A DNA stretch of 64,000 nucleotides, taken from contig CP141127.1 in assembly GCA_035236585.1 (NCBI GenBank), positions 43,972,001-44,036,000 on the forward strand, given 5' to 3'. The stretch is from Warburgia ugandensis. Lineage: Eukaryota; Streptophyta; Magnoliopsida; Canellales; Canellaceae. Of the stretch, positions 49,772-63,027 are shown piece by piece; within the stretch, counting starts at the first letter, position 1; every line of letters begins with the position of its first letter. The position numbers and the translations under genes are program-made. The notes beneath the pieces were generated by a model that saw nothing but the letters and a program-made list of their open reading frames with translations, was not told the DNA's origin and ran no database searches.

Positions 49772-50199
49772 GATACAGAGAAGGAGAGTTAGGAAGTCAA
49801 GATTGAAGAAGACTTGGGAGAATAATCATCAGGTTATACCCCTTGGAGACATGTATTTTGTTTTGTTTGAGAGTATTCTATTGTAATAATAGTTTCATGG
49901 TATGGTGAGCTTTGGGTTTTGAATTATGTAATTTGGACAAGTATTGTAATGGGATTGGGCTATATTGTGAACTACTAGTTGGATTCTGGAATTTAATAAA
50001 AGTATATTCCTTCAATGGAATTTTATCTAGAACAAAAATTCTACTTATGTTATGTATGAAGTGATGACTTGGGTTTTTCAAAACAAGTTCTAAATAAAAG
50101 AATTTATATTACTCTATTTTGCAAAAAAAATTTACTACTAAGGACCCTACCTTTGAAAAATGTATTACAAAATATGTTACTAAAACCCAGGTCGTCACA

Positions 50200-50204
50200 T
50201 CCCA
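50200..50204 (+). repeat. Target site duplication of element A, right
   Basis: TCCCA, an exact repeat of 22368-22372. Confidence 0.95.
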
Positions 50205-51619
50205 CTTCTCTCCTCTATCTCTCATCCTCTATCTTTCCCCTTCAGTTTTGGAACCTAGAACCGTAGCCTATCCATTCTCTTTTCTTTTCTTCTTTCTCTC
50301 TATCTTCTCCTTCTCTATTTCATCACCAACACAGTCTGTATCACCTTCTCCCCCCATCAATGGTCCCACCCAGTTCTAGTCACACCTCCATAATAAATCA
50401 TCGCACCCTCATCTCTCCTCTCCTCTTCCTCTTCCTCTTCCTCTTTCCCTTTCCCCATCATCCTCCAACTCATCATCGACCTCACCTCTGTCTCCCATGC
50501 ATTTGACAGATGACGTCTAGAAATTAGACAATGCCCAGACAGATAGCATCAATCCTTTGCTCCTTTACTTCTCTCCCTAGAACTGCCTTCTAGAGGAAAC
50601 CCAATTTCTGTTCTCCTTCATTCCACCCGAATTGAGTACAACCCAAACTGCATCAACAATTCTATTCTGTGCGGCTAGATCTCACTACCAACAGCACTAG
50701 ACTTCCTAGCTCCCTCAGTCTCCTCTCCCTTAACTCCGATGTTTTTCTCATAGTCAGCCAGCCCGGTGAAGGAAACCCGATATGGGTTTCCTCTTGCATC
50801 CTCCCCCCTCATCTCTTTTGTCCTCCTCCTTCTTCCCCATCTTCTTCATTGGCGTCCTCCCCATTGGGTTTCTCCTTTGTTTTTTTTGTTTTAATTAGAA
50901 TATGGCTTAATTCCCATTTTGCCCTTATGCCTACTTAAAATCTCATTTCTATCCTTTTGCTTTAATTACATATGTGTCTCACTTTATTTTAGTTCTATTT
51001 TATTTGTATTTTTCTTATCCAAGAACAATCCAATTGAGACCAAATCAATTAAGGCTTAACCCAATCAATGGTTTAACCTTAATCAACCAATATTTGCTCG
51101 TTTCCTATCTGTTTTTCAATTAACTTTCCCATTTCATTCTTAGGACATTCTTGAACTTAATTAACTGTCTGATCTTAATCTGAAATACATAAATTGATTT
51201 AGACCATCCAAATCCCAAAATTACAATTTAGCCCAGATCTTTATGATTTTGAGGAATTTGACAAATCTAGGTAGCAGATCTCTAATCAAGGACATATAAA
51301 AGATGTTTATGAAGGCTGATCAACTCTAAGAATTATAGATTTGAAGATATTGATAGTGATTAAGCTAGGGAAGTAGTTTTTCCTTATTATTTAGTATTTA
51401 ATTTTCTTTATTCTGGAACTAGAAATTCTGTAACTTTTAGAAGTCTATTTGATCTAAATTTTGATTCCAATTCCAGTGATTTTTGTTATTTATTTTTAAT
51501 TTTATCAATTAATTTTTTCTTAAACTCCCATTTTTTAAGTCTAGTCCCCTTGGGATCGACATGTACTTGCATTAGCTATACTACGATAACCCATGCGCTT
51601 GCGGTAAAACACATCAACA
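50205..51619 (+). mobile_element. Element B array: middle LTR, right piece
   Basis: Continues the pyrimidine-rich LTR from 22372: the joined flank reads as in the uninterrupted copy at about 57350-57380. Ends AAAACACATCAACA at 51619, followed by a primer site. The whole middle LTR is about 2.3 kb. Contains AACCCAATTTCTG and CCATTGGGTTTC blocks and an AT-rich tail. Non-coding. Confidence 0.85.
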
Positions 51620-51626
51620 TGCTTTT

Positions 51627-51643
51627 TGTACCATTGCTGGGGA
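51627..51643 (+). other. Primer binding site of element B unit 2
   Basis: TGTACCATTGCTGGGGA, a diverged form of TGGCGCCGTTGCCGGGGA, the Asp-tRNA-type primer site of Tat/Athila elements, 7 bases after the LTR end. Confidence 0.7.
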
Positions 51644-52821
51644 CCTAAAAAGTAGTTTTCATAAAATTTAATTAAAATTAAAAAATAAAGAAAAATAAAA
51701 ATTAGGAATTGCTTTTTTTTTTTATCAATTTAAGCATTTTTAGTGCATTTTTTTAATTTTTTTAAAGTCCTTAATCACCTTGTTTCTTGAATTTGGTACT
51801 TATTTCTAATTTTCTTTTTTAGAAAATAGGAAAGTGGAGGAATTTCACGAGTAAATCTTCACCAAAATAGAAATTACCTTGCTTTCCTAGAATAGGACTT
51901 TCTTTTTTTCTTTTGAGTGAATCTTACAGTGAGGAACTTTGTAAATTGCAATTTCCATTCAAAATTTAAAGGGTTGTATAATACAGGGCAAGTGTGGGGT
52001 AAGGTGGCCCACTTTTGATCTTCATCAGAAACCCCACTGTAAGTTTCCTCACTCATTTATTTCCTAAATATGGGTTCGCATTTAGAATAATTTACATTTT
52101 TTTTGGTAGTGTAATTGTATATAGACAGCATTTTTTATAATTGTTGTATTTTAGGATTTTGCATTAGTTTACTATTTTAATTGCATTCTTAGGGCACGCT
52201 TAATGCTTTAAGGTGATTTATTTGCTGATGAAATTGCCATGTTGTGGAGAAATAAATTAGTAAGGGCACCCAACCCCATAAAGATCAAGATGGATTTCAT
52301 CATCACCACTTGGCCCACTTAGGATAATCACCTCAAACGCACATCCCTACCTTTCATATTAATTTAAAATCAATCAAAAGAGACATATAGGTCCATCACA
52401 TGCTCGTAAGACCCTCTTAATAGGATGTGATCTATTGTCACTCTAGTGACTTTTGAGCACTGTGGTTATAGTGGGTGTCTTAAAATCCAAGTGATTTTCC
52501 CACGCCTTCTGTTGACATATGTTAAGGTCTAAACGTCTCCATACTTAAGAATTATATTAACCACCTTGCCCAAAATCTACTGCTAAGCAATAATCAAATC
52601 TAAAAAAGAGGAGCGGTAGAATAGGCTAATCAAAAAGCGTTGTCCCCACACAAATTCAAGAGATTCAAAATATTTTTGCTTATTAGCCTTAGGATTATTT
52701 GAGTGTGCCCTTTGATTGTGCATCATTCTAGAAGTAGGTTGCATCATTTAGGTTAGCTTTCCCCAAAATAATAAGAAAAAAAAAAAAAAAAGATATAGAG
52801 AGACATGGTCAATTACATTTA
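51644..52821 (+). mobile_element. Element B unit 2: leader between primer site and gag
   Basis: About 1.2 kb of AT-rich untranslated leader without a credible gene. Long leaders are usual in Tat/Athila-type elements. Confidence 0.6.
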
Positions 52822-54560
52822 ATGAATAATCTAAACACTAATCAAAAGGGTAATTTACGCCAGAAAATTAATAGAGAAGATATTTCCCCATTAAAAAATA
52901 ATCTCCTCTTTAATAATTATGAACCACCTTTCATCTTGGATAATGATGATGCTTCCTCATGGATGAGCAATCCTCTCTTTGATGCTGATGATCCTCCACC
53001 TCTATTTAATGATAATATACATCAATGGAGGAGTCATTCTCATCCACAAGGAAATAGGAGAAAGGACCAACATAAAACACACTAGAATAATTGGCCTAAC
53101 CAAAATTCTCGTGGGAAGATGCTAAGAGACTAATTACAGCCTAATTATACCAATACACTTTCATGTATACTTTTACCTCCAAATGTTGGTATGATTGACA
53201 TAAAGGTGGGAGTAATTAAATTACTTCCCAAATTCTATGGGTTGGATAGTGAGAGTGCTTACCTATATTTAAAATAATTCGATAAAGTGTGCATGACTCA
53301 ACATACACAAGACATTGAATTAGACATAGTAAGACTCAAACTATTTTCTTTTTCATTAAAAGAAAAGCTTAAGATGTGGTTTCATTCACTGCTAGCAAGT
53401 TCTATATGAACATGAGAAGAAATGACTATGAAGTTCTTGAATAAATTCTTACCTATAAATAAGACAAATGCTCTCCTCTGAAATATAATGGATTTTACCT
53501 AGATGGATAAAGAAACTTTCTATCAATGTTGGGAAAGATTCAAGGAATTGTTGTTAAATTGTCCACATCATGGATAAGAACTTTGGCATATCATTAGCTT
53601 CTTTTGTGAAGGACTTAAATCTGATATGCACCAATTTGTTGAAATGATGTGCAATGCTAATTTCTTACACAAAAAACTTGAACTGGAGCAAGAGTATTTG
53701 GAATGGCTCGTAGAGAGTGCACAAACTTGGGCTAATTCCATAAAAGTAGTTTACCCAAACAGGCCTAGGTCCACCACCACATCCTCTAGGGGATAAATAT
53801 ATGCTATAACTGAACAAGATGATATGAAAATAGCATCCCTAGATAGAGCAGTTGAGGCCATGGAAATGGAAAAATGTCCCTCTAAGAAAGTCGAACAGGT
53901 GTGTGATATTTGTGAAAGTAATACACACCCCACTCAGGAATGTCCCATTGCTCCTACATTTCAGGATGCACTTCATGAATCGACACATTCTTATGAGCAA
54001 CATTTTTCCCCATTTTTAGAGACATAATTCCAATTAGAGTAATCATCCTACTATTAGAAATGAATACAATGACATGGTTTCATAGAAGGCCAAATGCCAA
54101 CCCTATCACCAATAACAAGGACCACTTGCTCCTGGACTTTATCTTCCTCCACATAAGTGGAAAGTGGATGATAATTTCCATCAAGTCATGCAACAACAAG
54201 AGAAGAAAATTGCTCAAATTAAAGCCTAATTAAAGGAGAACACAGATTCCTTAACTAAATTGAAGAACATGATGTCTCAATGCTGCAAACCATGGACCAA
54301 GGACAATGTTCTATTACACCAAATGAAAACCCTAATAATATGGATGTGGTAGGTGAGATTACTTCTTCAGTTATAGACATGGAACAAAGAAAGGCAGCTA
54401 CCATTATTCATAGTGGTAACATAATCGAGAAATCTAGTCCTAAAAAGGTTGAGATAGTACTAAAACCTGTTACAAAAAGAGATAAAGTTGTCGATCAAGA
54501 AAATGTCTAATCCACTGAGCAATATGAAATCCTTGCTCAATTTCCAAAAAATCTACATCG
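52822..54560 (+). pseudogene. Element B unit 2: gag (Tat/Athila-like), fossil
   Basis: An 87-codon open stretch begins at 52822 (MNNLNTNQKGN). Further motifs: IKLLPKFYGLDSESAYLYL (about 53215-53270), FYQCWERFKELLLNCPHHG (about 53518-53575), LEQEYLEWLVESAQTWAN (about 53685-53735), and a clear zinc knuckle CDICESNTHPTQEC at 53902-53943. This order matches gag of Tat/Athila-type Ty3/gypsy elements. There are several breaks. No protease, RT, RNase H or integrase follows, so the element is gag-only by structure. Confidence 0.85.
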
Positions 54561-56486
54561 AGCTCCAACAATTATATTTAATTATGAAAAGCAGCTTGAA
54601 GATAAATTTATCTTGCCTTGTGATAAAATGAAAATGTTTTAATTGCAAGATAAGTTTATTCACCATTCCTTTTCTGAGACCTATGCAGCTCATTTCATAT
54701 GGGACTAGGCAAGTTTTGAACTCAGTAATATTTTTCCTTTAAAAAATTTCATCTATAAAATTATGTAGCTTAGTTTTTACTTTCTTCTTTTTCATTTTCA
54801 GATTTTTTTTCTACATCTCCCAATTTTTTGCATTTCTCAATGCATTATCATCATCATAATTTTTAAACATTGAGGAAAATGCTTTTGTCAAGTTGGGGGA
54901 CGTAGAATTCTAACAAATTCTAGTTTTTTTTTAGGGTTTTAGGTGATTTTCTTAAAAAAAAATTTTAAAAGAGAGTTTTTTAAAATTTTAGCCTTCTGTC
55001 AAGAGAGAGAGAGAGTTTATGAAAAATTTTAGGTGAATTCCCACACTATGATGAGAATTGGATTTTCTAAAGTAGAATCTAGATAATTTTAGCCTATTAG
55101 TGGAATTAAACATGATTAATTCATCATTTTACTCATTTTCTAAAGTATTCAATGAAAGCAAAGTCTCATATCACATCTGAAAACGTAGCTGCTTATAGAT
55201 AGTCCAGATTGATTAGTGGCTATAACTTAGAGGTTCTGAAGAAATGTACTGGAGACTTATAACCTAAGTGAGTTTTAGAGTCATTCATCATTTTAAGAGG
55301 TTATAAATGTTCCTAAGTTTCTTGAGCTTGCTTCAAGAAAATTAATCTCACTAACTCTTAAATATAGCTAATTACTTGAATAATTAGAGTATTACCTTTA
55401 AAGTTCTGAAAGATCATTGAACGTAATAGATTATAGGATACCTAAAAAATGATTTAGGCCATCCTTGTTGCTAACCTAGTTACATTAAACCTACCTACAA
55501 AGTATTTTTACCACTAGTTAACCAACTTGAGACTTTTATATAAGCCTTTTTCTTTTCTTACCCAAATTACCCTTTACCTATATTAACCCCAGTATAAATT
55601 ATCCATTACCCATTTTCTTTGAAAAGTAAGATAGAGATGAATGAAGAAATATCTTTTAGTTGCAATGAAAGTGGAAAAGTGAATATCAAGAAAATATATG
55701 TTCTTCAAAAACAGTCAAAAGGTTGAAAAGAAAGTGAAAAAAAAAGGTTTGAAGAATGCAGAGAAAAAAAGAAGAAGAAATATTCACTTTAGCAAAGGAA
55801 AGAAGAGTGTCAACTTTAGTAGAAGACCTCTACTTATTTGTGAAGAAACTTTGAATACCCTTATACCCTTTCTTTGGTACCCTTTCCTAAGCCTATGTTT
55901 CATCCCAATCAAATATCTATTGATTCTATGAGAAATATAGTCATGATAAAGAAATGAATGAATAGGGTTTAAAGAGTAGTATTTCTAAATCTTCAAAGGT
56001 AATGGCATCCATTCTAAATAGATCAAAACTACATTCCTTAGTAACTCCTGTTCTTCATGAGTATATGTGAGATAAATTTGCATTTATTGACTCCGCTCAC
56101 ATATCTAAAAGAGAGATATGATTTGAACCCTTTATCCAAGAGATGTTATTTTTGAGCATATGTCAATAGAGAGGATTGAGGTCAAAACATATTTCAAATG
56201 GAGTTCAAAAGTTAGAAGTCTACTTAGAGAGAAAGATTATTCCATAGGTAGCTTGTATACTCATACACTTACTCCAAGATCTGAGCTTAAGCGGAATATC
56301 TTTAGCATATGGGTAGGGTTTTGAATTCTTTAGTTATTTTTAATAGTTTACTAAAGTTGAAGGATTCATTGAAGATAATTCTATAAGGAAAAAGAGGAGT
56401 TTACTTGAAAAATAATTTTTGAAAATTTTGAAATCTGGTTTTCTGAATGTTTTGCTCGAGACTAGGAAAATGGTGGTTAGAAGGTG
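54561..56486 (+). mobile_element. Element B unit 2: non-coding region between gag and 3' LTR
   Basis: About 1.9 kb, collinear with 19601-21482. A purine tract (AAGTTGGGGGACG, about 54890-54902) lies well before the LTR and may be an old polypurine tract. A GCTCGAGACTAGG block near 56452-56465 precedes the LTR start. Frames such as 55698-55931 are lysine-rich strings from A-rich DNA and not credible. Confidence 0.7.
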
Positions 56487-57412
56487 TGTTAAGTGTTCAA
56501 TTTTAGTCCAAATGCCCCTAATTTAGCATTCATTTAGATCATCTAACTATTCAAATTTGCAAAATTTATCTTGATTTTGAATTTAGCTTCAATTGACCAT
56601 CCAAACCTTAATTTGTCAAAATCAATGATTAGATGATCGTTAGAGCTCATTGGATGATTAATGTATGGTTCAGATGACTCTAATTTGGTCCTTTATTTTG
56701 CAGATTAACCAAAAGAGGCATGGATAGCTAAGATCAAAAGTTAATGGTGCAGATTATCCTAAAGAGCATTGGATGGGCCAAATCACTCATAAAGATGGTT
56801 AGGATAGTTTCCTAGAAGATAATTGAGCTTAATTAGGAATCATTGACAAAAGGGAAATAGCAAGGAGAAGGAAACTTTCACTTGTAGAGTTTCCAAAGCA
56901 AAGTGGGGAAACCAAATTAGAAGCAGAGAAGGTTATAAGAGAAAAGAGGTATGCAACCATAGCTCTCTCTCTCCACTCTCTTTCCCTCACTCACTCCCTC
57001 TTTCTTATTCTTCTCTCTTTCCTTTCCCACTCTCTGTCACGCTCTCCTTTTCCTCTTGCCTTTCTCTCCACCATCTTCCATCACTAAATAGTATGCCCTC
57101 TTCCCTCTCTCCCTACTTCCTCTTCTCTCTCCTCATGTTTTTTTATCCCCTCTCCTCTCTCCCACGTTCTTCTCCTTCCCTTTCATCTTCTTATCCCCCA
57201 TCTCTCTCATCTTTCTCTTCTCTTTCCCACTTTCCCATTCTCTCTTTCTCACCTCTACTTCACCCCTTTCTTCTCTCTTCCCACATCTCCCTCTCTTTGC
57301 TCCCTCCTATTCCCTCTTCCTAGCCGCACAAACCCATCAATCCCCCTCTTCTCCCACTTCTCTCCTCTATCTCTCGTCCTCTACTCCACCCATTTGTTCT
57401 CCTCTTTCCCAG

Positions 57413-57450
<38 letters not shown>

Positions 57451-58201
57451 CTTCTCTTTCTCCCTCCTTCTCTTCCTCTACCCAATTCACCACTCATCCC
57501 CATCATCTTCTCCTCTTCTTCTCTATTTCATCACCAACACAGCCTGTATCACCTTCTCCTCCCATCACTGATCACACCTAGTTCCAGTCACACCTCCACA
57601 GTTGAGCACCGCACCCTCAGCTCTCCTCTCCTCTTCCTCTTCCTCTTTCCCTTTCCCCCATCTTCCTCCAGCTCATCATTGACTCACCTTTGTCTCCCAC
57701 TCATCTACAAAATGACGTCCAAAAACCAAACGATGCCTACACAAACTGCATTATTCCTCTGCTCCTTTACTTTTGTCCTTGGAATCGGCTTTTGGAGGAA
57801 ACCCAGTTTCTGTTCTCCTTCGTTCCACCCAAATCAAAAGAAACCCAGACCACATCAACAACTTTGTGAAGGTTGATCAACTCCATGGATATGAAGGTTG
57901 ATCAACTCCATGGATACCATATTTGAAAATATTGATAGTGATTAAGCTAGGGAAGTAGTTTTTTTTATTATTTAGTATTTAATTTTGTTTATTCTAGAAC
58001 TAGAAATTCTATAACTTTTAGAAGTTGATTTGATTTGAATTCTGATTCCAATTCTAATAATTTTTGTTATTTATTTTTAATTTTTATAAATTAAATTTTG
58101 TTCAAACTCCCATTTTTTAAGTCAAGTCCTCGTGGGATGAATCTGTAGTTGCATTAGCTATACTACAATAACCCATGCACTTGTGATAAAACACAACAAC
58201 A
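56487..58201 (+). mobile_element. Element B array: last LTR
   Basis: Starts TGTTAAGTGTTCAATTTTAG, ends AAAACACAACAACA. About 1.7 kb, shorter than the 2.3-kb middle LTR. Pyrimidine-rich at 56960-57700, with a CT microsatellite at 57415-57447. The 160-codon frame at 57394-57876 is a low-complexity product of this tract. AAGAC after the end partly matches GAGAC at 18632-18636. Confidence 0.85.
57415..57447. repeat. (CT)n microsatellite
   Basis: About 16 CT units inside the last element B LTR; absent from the matching place at about 50230 in the middle LTR, so it expanded after the copies separated. Confidence 0.95.
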
Positions 58202-59004
58202 AAGACATTGCACCACACCCAACTTCCTCCTCTCCATCAAAGGCATAATAAACACAAAACCTTTCTTCCCTCCAGTTGAGCCGACCTGTGGTAACCCATC
58301 CCATGTCCTTCTTCTCCCTCTTCTTTTCTTAGTCTAATTCCAAAAGGCAATCGAGCCAGGGCCAACGACCACCACTAGAACCCACCTTCCCTTACCCTTC
58401 CTCCTTTGCCTCCTCTAGTAAGTGTAGCTGGACTTGGGTGCTAGCCCACCTCCTTCCTTCCCTCTTCCTTACTCCATCAGCATAGCCCAACCACCACTTG
58501 AGCAGGCCAACCATGGCAGAACCCCCCTCTCTCCCTTCTTCTTTGCTCCATAGCGACACTTAGCAAGCCTCACGATAGCAGACCCATCTCTCTCTTCCCT
58601 TCCCATCATAGGCCACCAATGCCTGACTTGCAAATGGTGTCACTCTTGATTTCCTCCTCCTCAGTGGCCACTATGCACTAATGAACCCTGTCCTGCATCC
58701 AATCCATGTAGATCTACATAGATCTAACCATTGATCATGATTAGGAACTAGATCACTAGATCTATGACCAATCCAACCATCCATCATGATTCAATCATTG
58801 ATCAATATAGCAATGGAAAATCTATAACTAATCTAACAATTCATCATGATTAGACCATCCATCGATCCCCAAAAGTCAGATCTATGATTGAATCACAAAC
58901 CCTACATAATCCAACTATCAATTAGTCATCATAATCTAGAACCTTAGATCAGTCAGTCAACATCAAATCTATGACCGATACACATGTGAAATAAGGATAA
59001 GCAC
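58202..59004 (+). mobile_element. LTR E, second piece
   Basis: Resumes after the element B array (58202-58206 AAGAC is the right target duplication). GC-richer stretches with repeated CCAACC and GGCCAACCATGG blocks, then repeated AGATCTA and ATCATGATT blocks. Interrupted again at 59005 by the solo LTR. Non-coding. Confidence 0.5.
59000..59004 (+). repeat. Target site duplication of solo A-family LTR, left
   Basis: AGCAC, repeated exactly at 63437-63441. Confidence 0.95.
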
Positions 59005-59621
59005 TGTAATAACCCCAATTTTTGTAAATTGATTGAGAAAAATCAATAAAGTTTGAGTTTTAGATATTTCGGGCTGAAATATTAGGGTTATTTAAAATAT
59101 ACTTTTTATACAAGTATAATAAATCATAAGACATGTAAAATTGAAATTAAACTTAGCAAACCTTTCAAAATGACTGTAAGCACGACACATTTCGAATTCG
59201 GATGAGAAATCCTTAAGTTTTTCATTTTTTGGACAAAAGGGGTAAAATAGTAATTTTACCCAAAAAATCAAAATATTCCAAAAATCAAAATATGAAACAT
59301 CAAAATTTATAATGTACTGAGAAATACGAATCCAACGCCACTAAGTACACTCAAATCCGAGATCATGGGAATAAAACCCAAAGTTTTATGCATAAAGGGC
59401 AAAACGGACTTTTTACACCATGTGGGGCCCACATGGGGCCCACATGGGGACCACCACGTCCCCAACAACCAATTTGATCAGCAGCCCATGTGAAACATGG
59501 GTCAACAAAGATCAGCTAGTCATGGGGAAGAAAAGTTAGGCATGGGAGCATTGAAGACTTTCATGTCATTTTATATTAAAAAAATAACATATTATAATCA
59601 TGTAAAAAGACCCAAAATGCC

Positions 59622-59630
59622 TATAAATAC
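59622..59630 (+). promoter_or_regulatory. TATA box of solo A-family LTR
   Basis: TATAAATAC about 617 bp after the LTR start. It is followed by AACCCC rather than the long C run of element A. Confidence 0.65.
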
Positions 59631-60586
59631 AACCCCAAAAATCTTCCAAAAATCCTCATAAAATCCCCACGAAATTATCTTCAATCTCCTTGAAAAATTA
59701 GATCTAGAATCCCTCTCAAAACCCCAAAATTTCCAAGAGCTAAATCTCTTTCCAATTTGTTTTTCTTTTTAGATTAGAACAAGAGACCTAAATTCAATTA
59801 GGCACTCTGTTCTAGATCTAATTTGATCAATTCCACCGTTCAAAACATCCCAACACATCTATTCTACAAAACCCCCAAAGAAATTTCAAGATCCAACGGT
59901 TCAAACAACGGTATTTGCAAGAAAGGTGGATTTTAGGCTATATCTTCATCAACAAGGTATTTTTTTTAAATTGGGCATATAAATGAGGTTTTCTCTCCAA
60001 TCAAGTAAGTGGAAATCCTTTTCATATATTTTTAGTATTTTTTTATGTAATTTTTATTTTACTGTAATTAATTTTGGTAATAAAAAGGTAAAAATAAAGT
60101 AAACAACAGAACCCTTAATTCATGATGATGGAGTACTCAGATGAAAAATCTGACTCCACCAATCAATCCAGAATGGTCCAAAACCCCTAGGGTAGAAGTT
60201 TCAGAAAGATCGGACCATTTTTGGACCCTCAATTAGAGAGATTAATTCTGGTGGGCCTAGATCAAATCTGGACCCTAGGAACAGCTGAAAACTTCAATTT
60301 AAGATTGTGGAGTCATATGAACTCCAAATTGAGATCCGAAAGAAGCTATGGAAAGCTTGTAATTTCTAGTTTCTAATGAAGTCATAATATTTCTAAAATT
60401 TATTTCTGTATTTTTCTGTATTTTGGAAATAAGCGTCCAATTTCTAAGATCTTCAAGATCTGAGGTCATCAGATCTTGAAAATTTATTTTAGCAATGATA
60501 TAATAATGTAATAAAGTAATATCTATGGTTAATTTGGACAGATCTTGGATAAAATAAGGGATCTACCCTTTATGGTAGAAAAACCC

Positions 60587-60608
60587 AAAAAAAAAAAAAA
60601 AAAAAAAA
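60587..60608. repeat. Poly-A run inside solo LTR
   Basis: 22 consecutive A. The related LTRs have no such run at the matching place (AAAACCTTAAAAATGC at about 24079). Confidence 0.9.
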
Positions 60609-62998
60609 TACAAAGGGACCCACTTGATCAATGAGATCAAGTGTGATCAGATCCTTGGGATGGAAAGAATAAATGTTTATATGATGAAATCCAAGGAAAT
60701 CATGGATGGATTATGATAAAAATAGATCAATGTGATCTTTTGACCTTAATAGAGAAAATTCTCTAAATATAACTAAAGTCCTTAATCAAAGGAAAAGATC
60801 TAAGATCAAATGGTTGGATCATAAGTAAAGGTTTCTAAAAATGTAAATATAATTAGTTTCATTTTATATTATTATGTTATAAAGCATGCTAGTATAACAT
60901 TTAGAGTTTAGTATGATATGTGTTCATTCTTATCATAAGGTGCTAGATTTAATTTAAGTACCTTGCCTCATTTTCATTGAATGTTAAATTAGGTAGTTTT
61001 ATGCTTTAAATTTATACTTCATTTATGGTTGAATGTTAGTAGTAGATTTACTTGTTATGAGATAAAGAGCATAAAACATCAAAAATGTATTCTAATGAGA
61101 AAGTAGAGTTTCATGACACAAATAAGAATAAAGTACTTTGGACTTAATTAGTAAGGGCTATAGTTAGTAGGACAATATAAGGATTATCAAATCCTTGGCC
61201 CAAATTAGGAAAAGAATAATAAACCCCATGAATGACATTATAAATATTCATGGACTTAATTAAAATCCATTAGAAAGAGTACTTAGGGTAAACATGCTTA
61301 TAGGAACCTTATGAAAGGTTGAGCTATGGTCATTCTAGTGAATGATGAACATAGTGGTTAAGGGGGTTATCTAATAGAGCCTCGCTCTTCCCCTACCTTC
61401 TGTTGACGTTTGTGAGGTCTAAACGCCTCCTTACATGAGGATTGAAGTAACCACTTTGTGTTCACCCATTCAACTAGTAAGCCTTAGCCAATTGGAAATA
61501 AGAGGAGCAAATATATTTAGGCTTGAATAAGCTACCTTCAACCATGCACATTAACTGGTTGAATAATAATCATAAGAGCATAAAAGGTTAGTAAATTACC
61601 TAACCCTAATAAAAACAGTAAGAAAGATAAGGACGATCAAACAAGATCCATTAGATCTTGGATGATCAAGAACAATAAGAATAAGAACACTATATTGTAC
61701 TTAGTATGTATGTTTAGTAGTATACTTATTATAGTTCATTAGATTAGATAATCCAAACCCTTGATCAAAGGTGATTCAAGGAAGAAAACCAAGATCATCC
61801 TCCATAGGGATGATCCAAGAACTGAACTTAGATCAAAGAAGAACTAGATGATAGAAGATCTAGGACCTTGATCTTTATCAACATGAGTAGATTGTCAATC
61901 AAAGGATCTATGAAAGATCAAGATCAAGGAGATGAACATACAAAGACTTAGAGATAGAAAAATACTTAGATATGAATGATCTAAAGATCATTCTAAACAT
62001 CAGATCTAGTGATCAATAGGATTGTTCATAATTTATATATTGACAATATGTATGGATGTACAGATTACATACATCGGTCAAGATCATGGAAGATTGGGGA
62101 AAAGAGATCAATCCTTAAAGGTAGGAGGATTTGATTAATGCATTTACATGAGATATTCATGATTGTACTCATGATCTTATGTTGACAAGAGTAATGATAA
62201 TACTTGTAGTAAATCTCTTGAAAACCTTATGATCCAACCAAACACCTATAAGATGGTTAAGGACTAAACTATAAGTGAATAGGGAACTAGAAAATATTTC
62301 AGCCCTAAGTAAACAGACGTATGGTCTGATATATATGGAATCTATTTTACATACAAGCTTGGAGGCTTGTGAGTTTGTTTTAATAGGCATGAGCCTAGGG
62401 GATGCTATTGCTAGAGGAGTTATGAGGGTTTGGCCACCCGCTCCTTGAAATTTGATGATATGATGATACCTTGCCCAATGAGAGGCTAAAAGTCGGGTGG
62501 TGGCAATTATGGGAAGGCCACCACGTGAAAGTCTTGCCCCCATACGGGCAGTGACATAATATTTTCCACCGTGGTATCGGTGGTGAACAGGCGATTATCC
62601 GAGCGCTAGTACGGATCGAGGCTATGACATAGCAACCTTTCTGATTATTTTGCACTATGATGCATATGGAAACAGGCATAGTGAAATGCCTTATGTTATA
62701 GCATAATGAAATGCTAGGTAATTGTATATTACCAATGTTTCCCAAGAAGGGAAATTCCCTGTATGAGATTAGCTGTAATACTAAATTCTCAAAATGAAGA
62801 GAATTGATCAGCTTAATTGGGAATGATATTTGACTATTTTCACAAATTTAATTGGTTTACCCATGAAGGGTATGTATGTATATAGATATACATAACTTAC
62901 AAAGTAAAGAGTATGTTTGAGGATAATGAGATTATGAAGGATTGGAATTACATTGTCAATTATTATGTTTCTTGAATCCCCTACCAAGCATTGCTTGC

Positions 62999-63027
62999 TG
63001 AGATATTGTACTTGTTGCAATATCTCA
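62999..63027 (+). promoter_or_regulatory. Conserved LTR stem-loop (solo A-family LTR)
   Basis: TGAGATATTG pairs perfectly with CAATATCTCA around a 9-nt loop, after CCCTACCAAGCATTG. Confidence 0.65.

Larger units (their letters stand above)
45461..50199 (+). mobile_element. Element A 3' LTR
   Basis: Starts TGTAATAACCCC, ends ACCCAGGTCGTCACA. About 4.74 kb. TATA at 46026, then a run of about 10 C at 46034-46043. Stem-loop at 49734-49771. It carries an approximately 1.45-kb segment (about 47340-48795) that the 5' LTR lacks but that is present in the solo LTR at 59005 and in the reversed LTR at 1-3128, so the long form is ancestral. No coding sequence. Confidence 0.93.
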
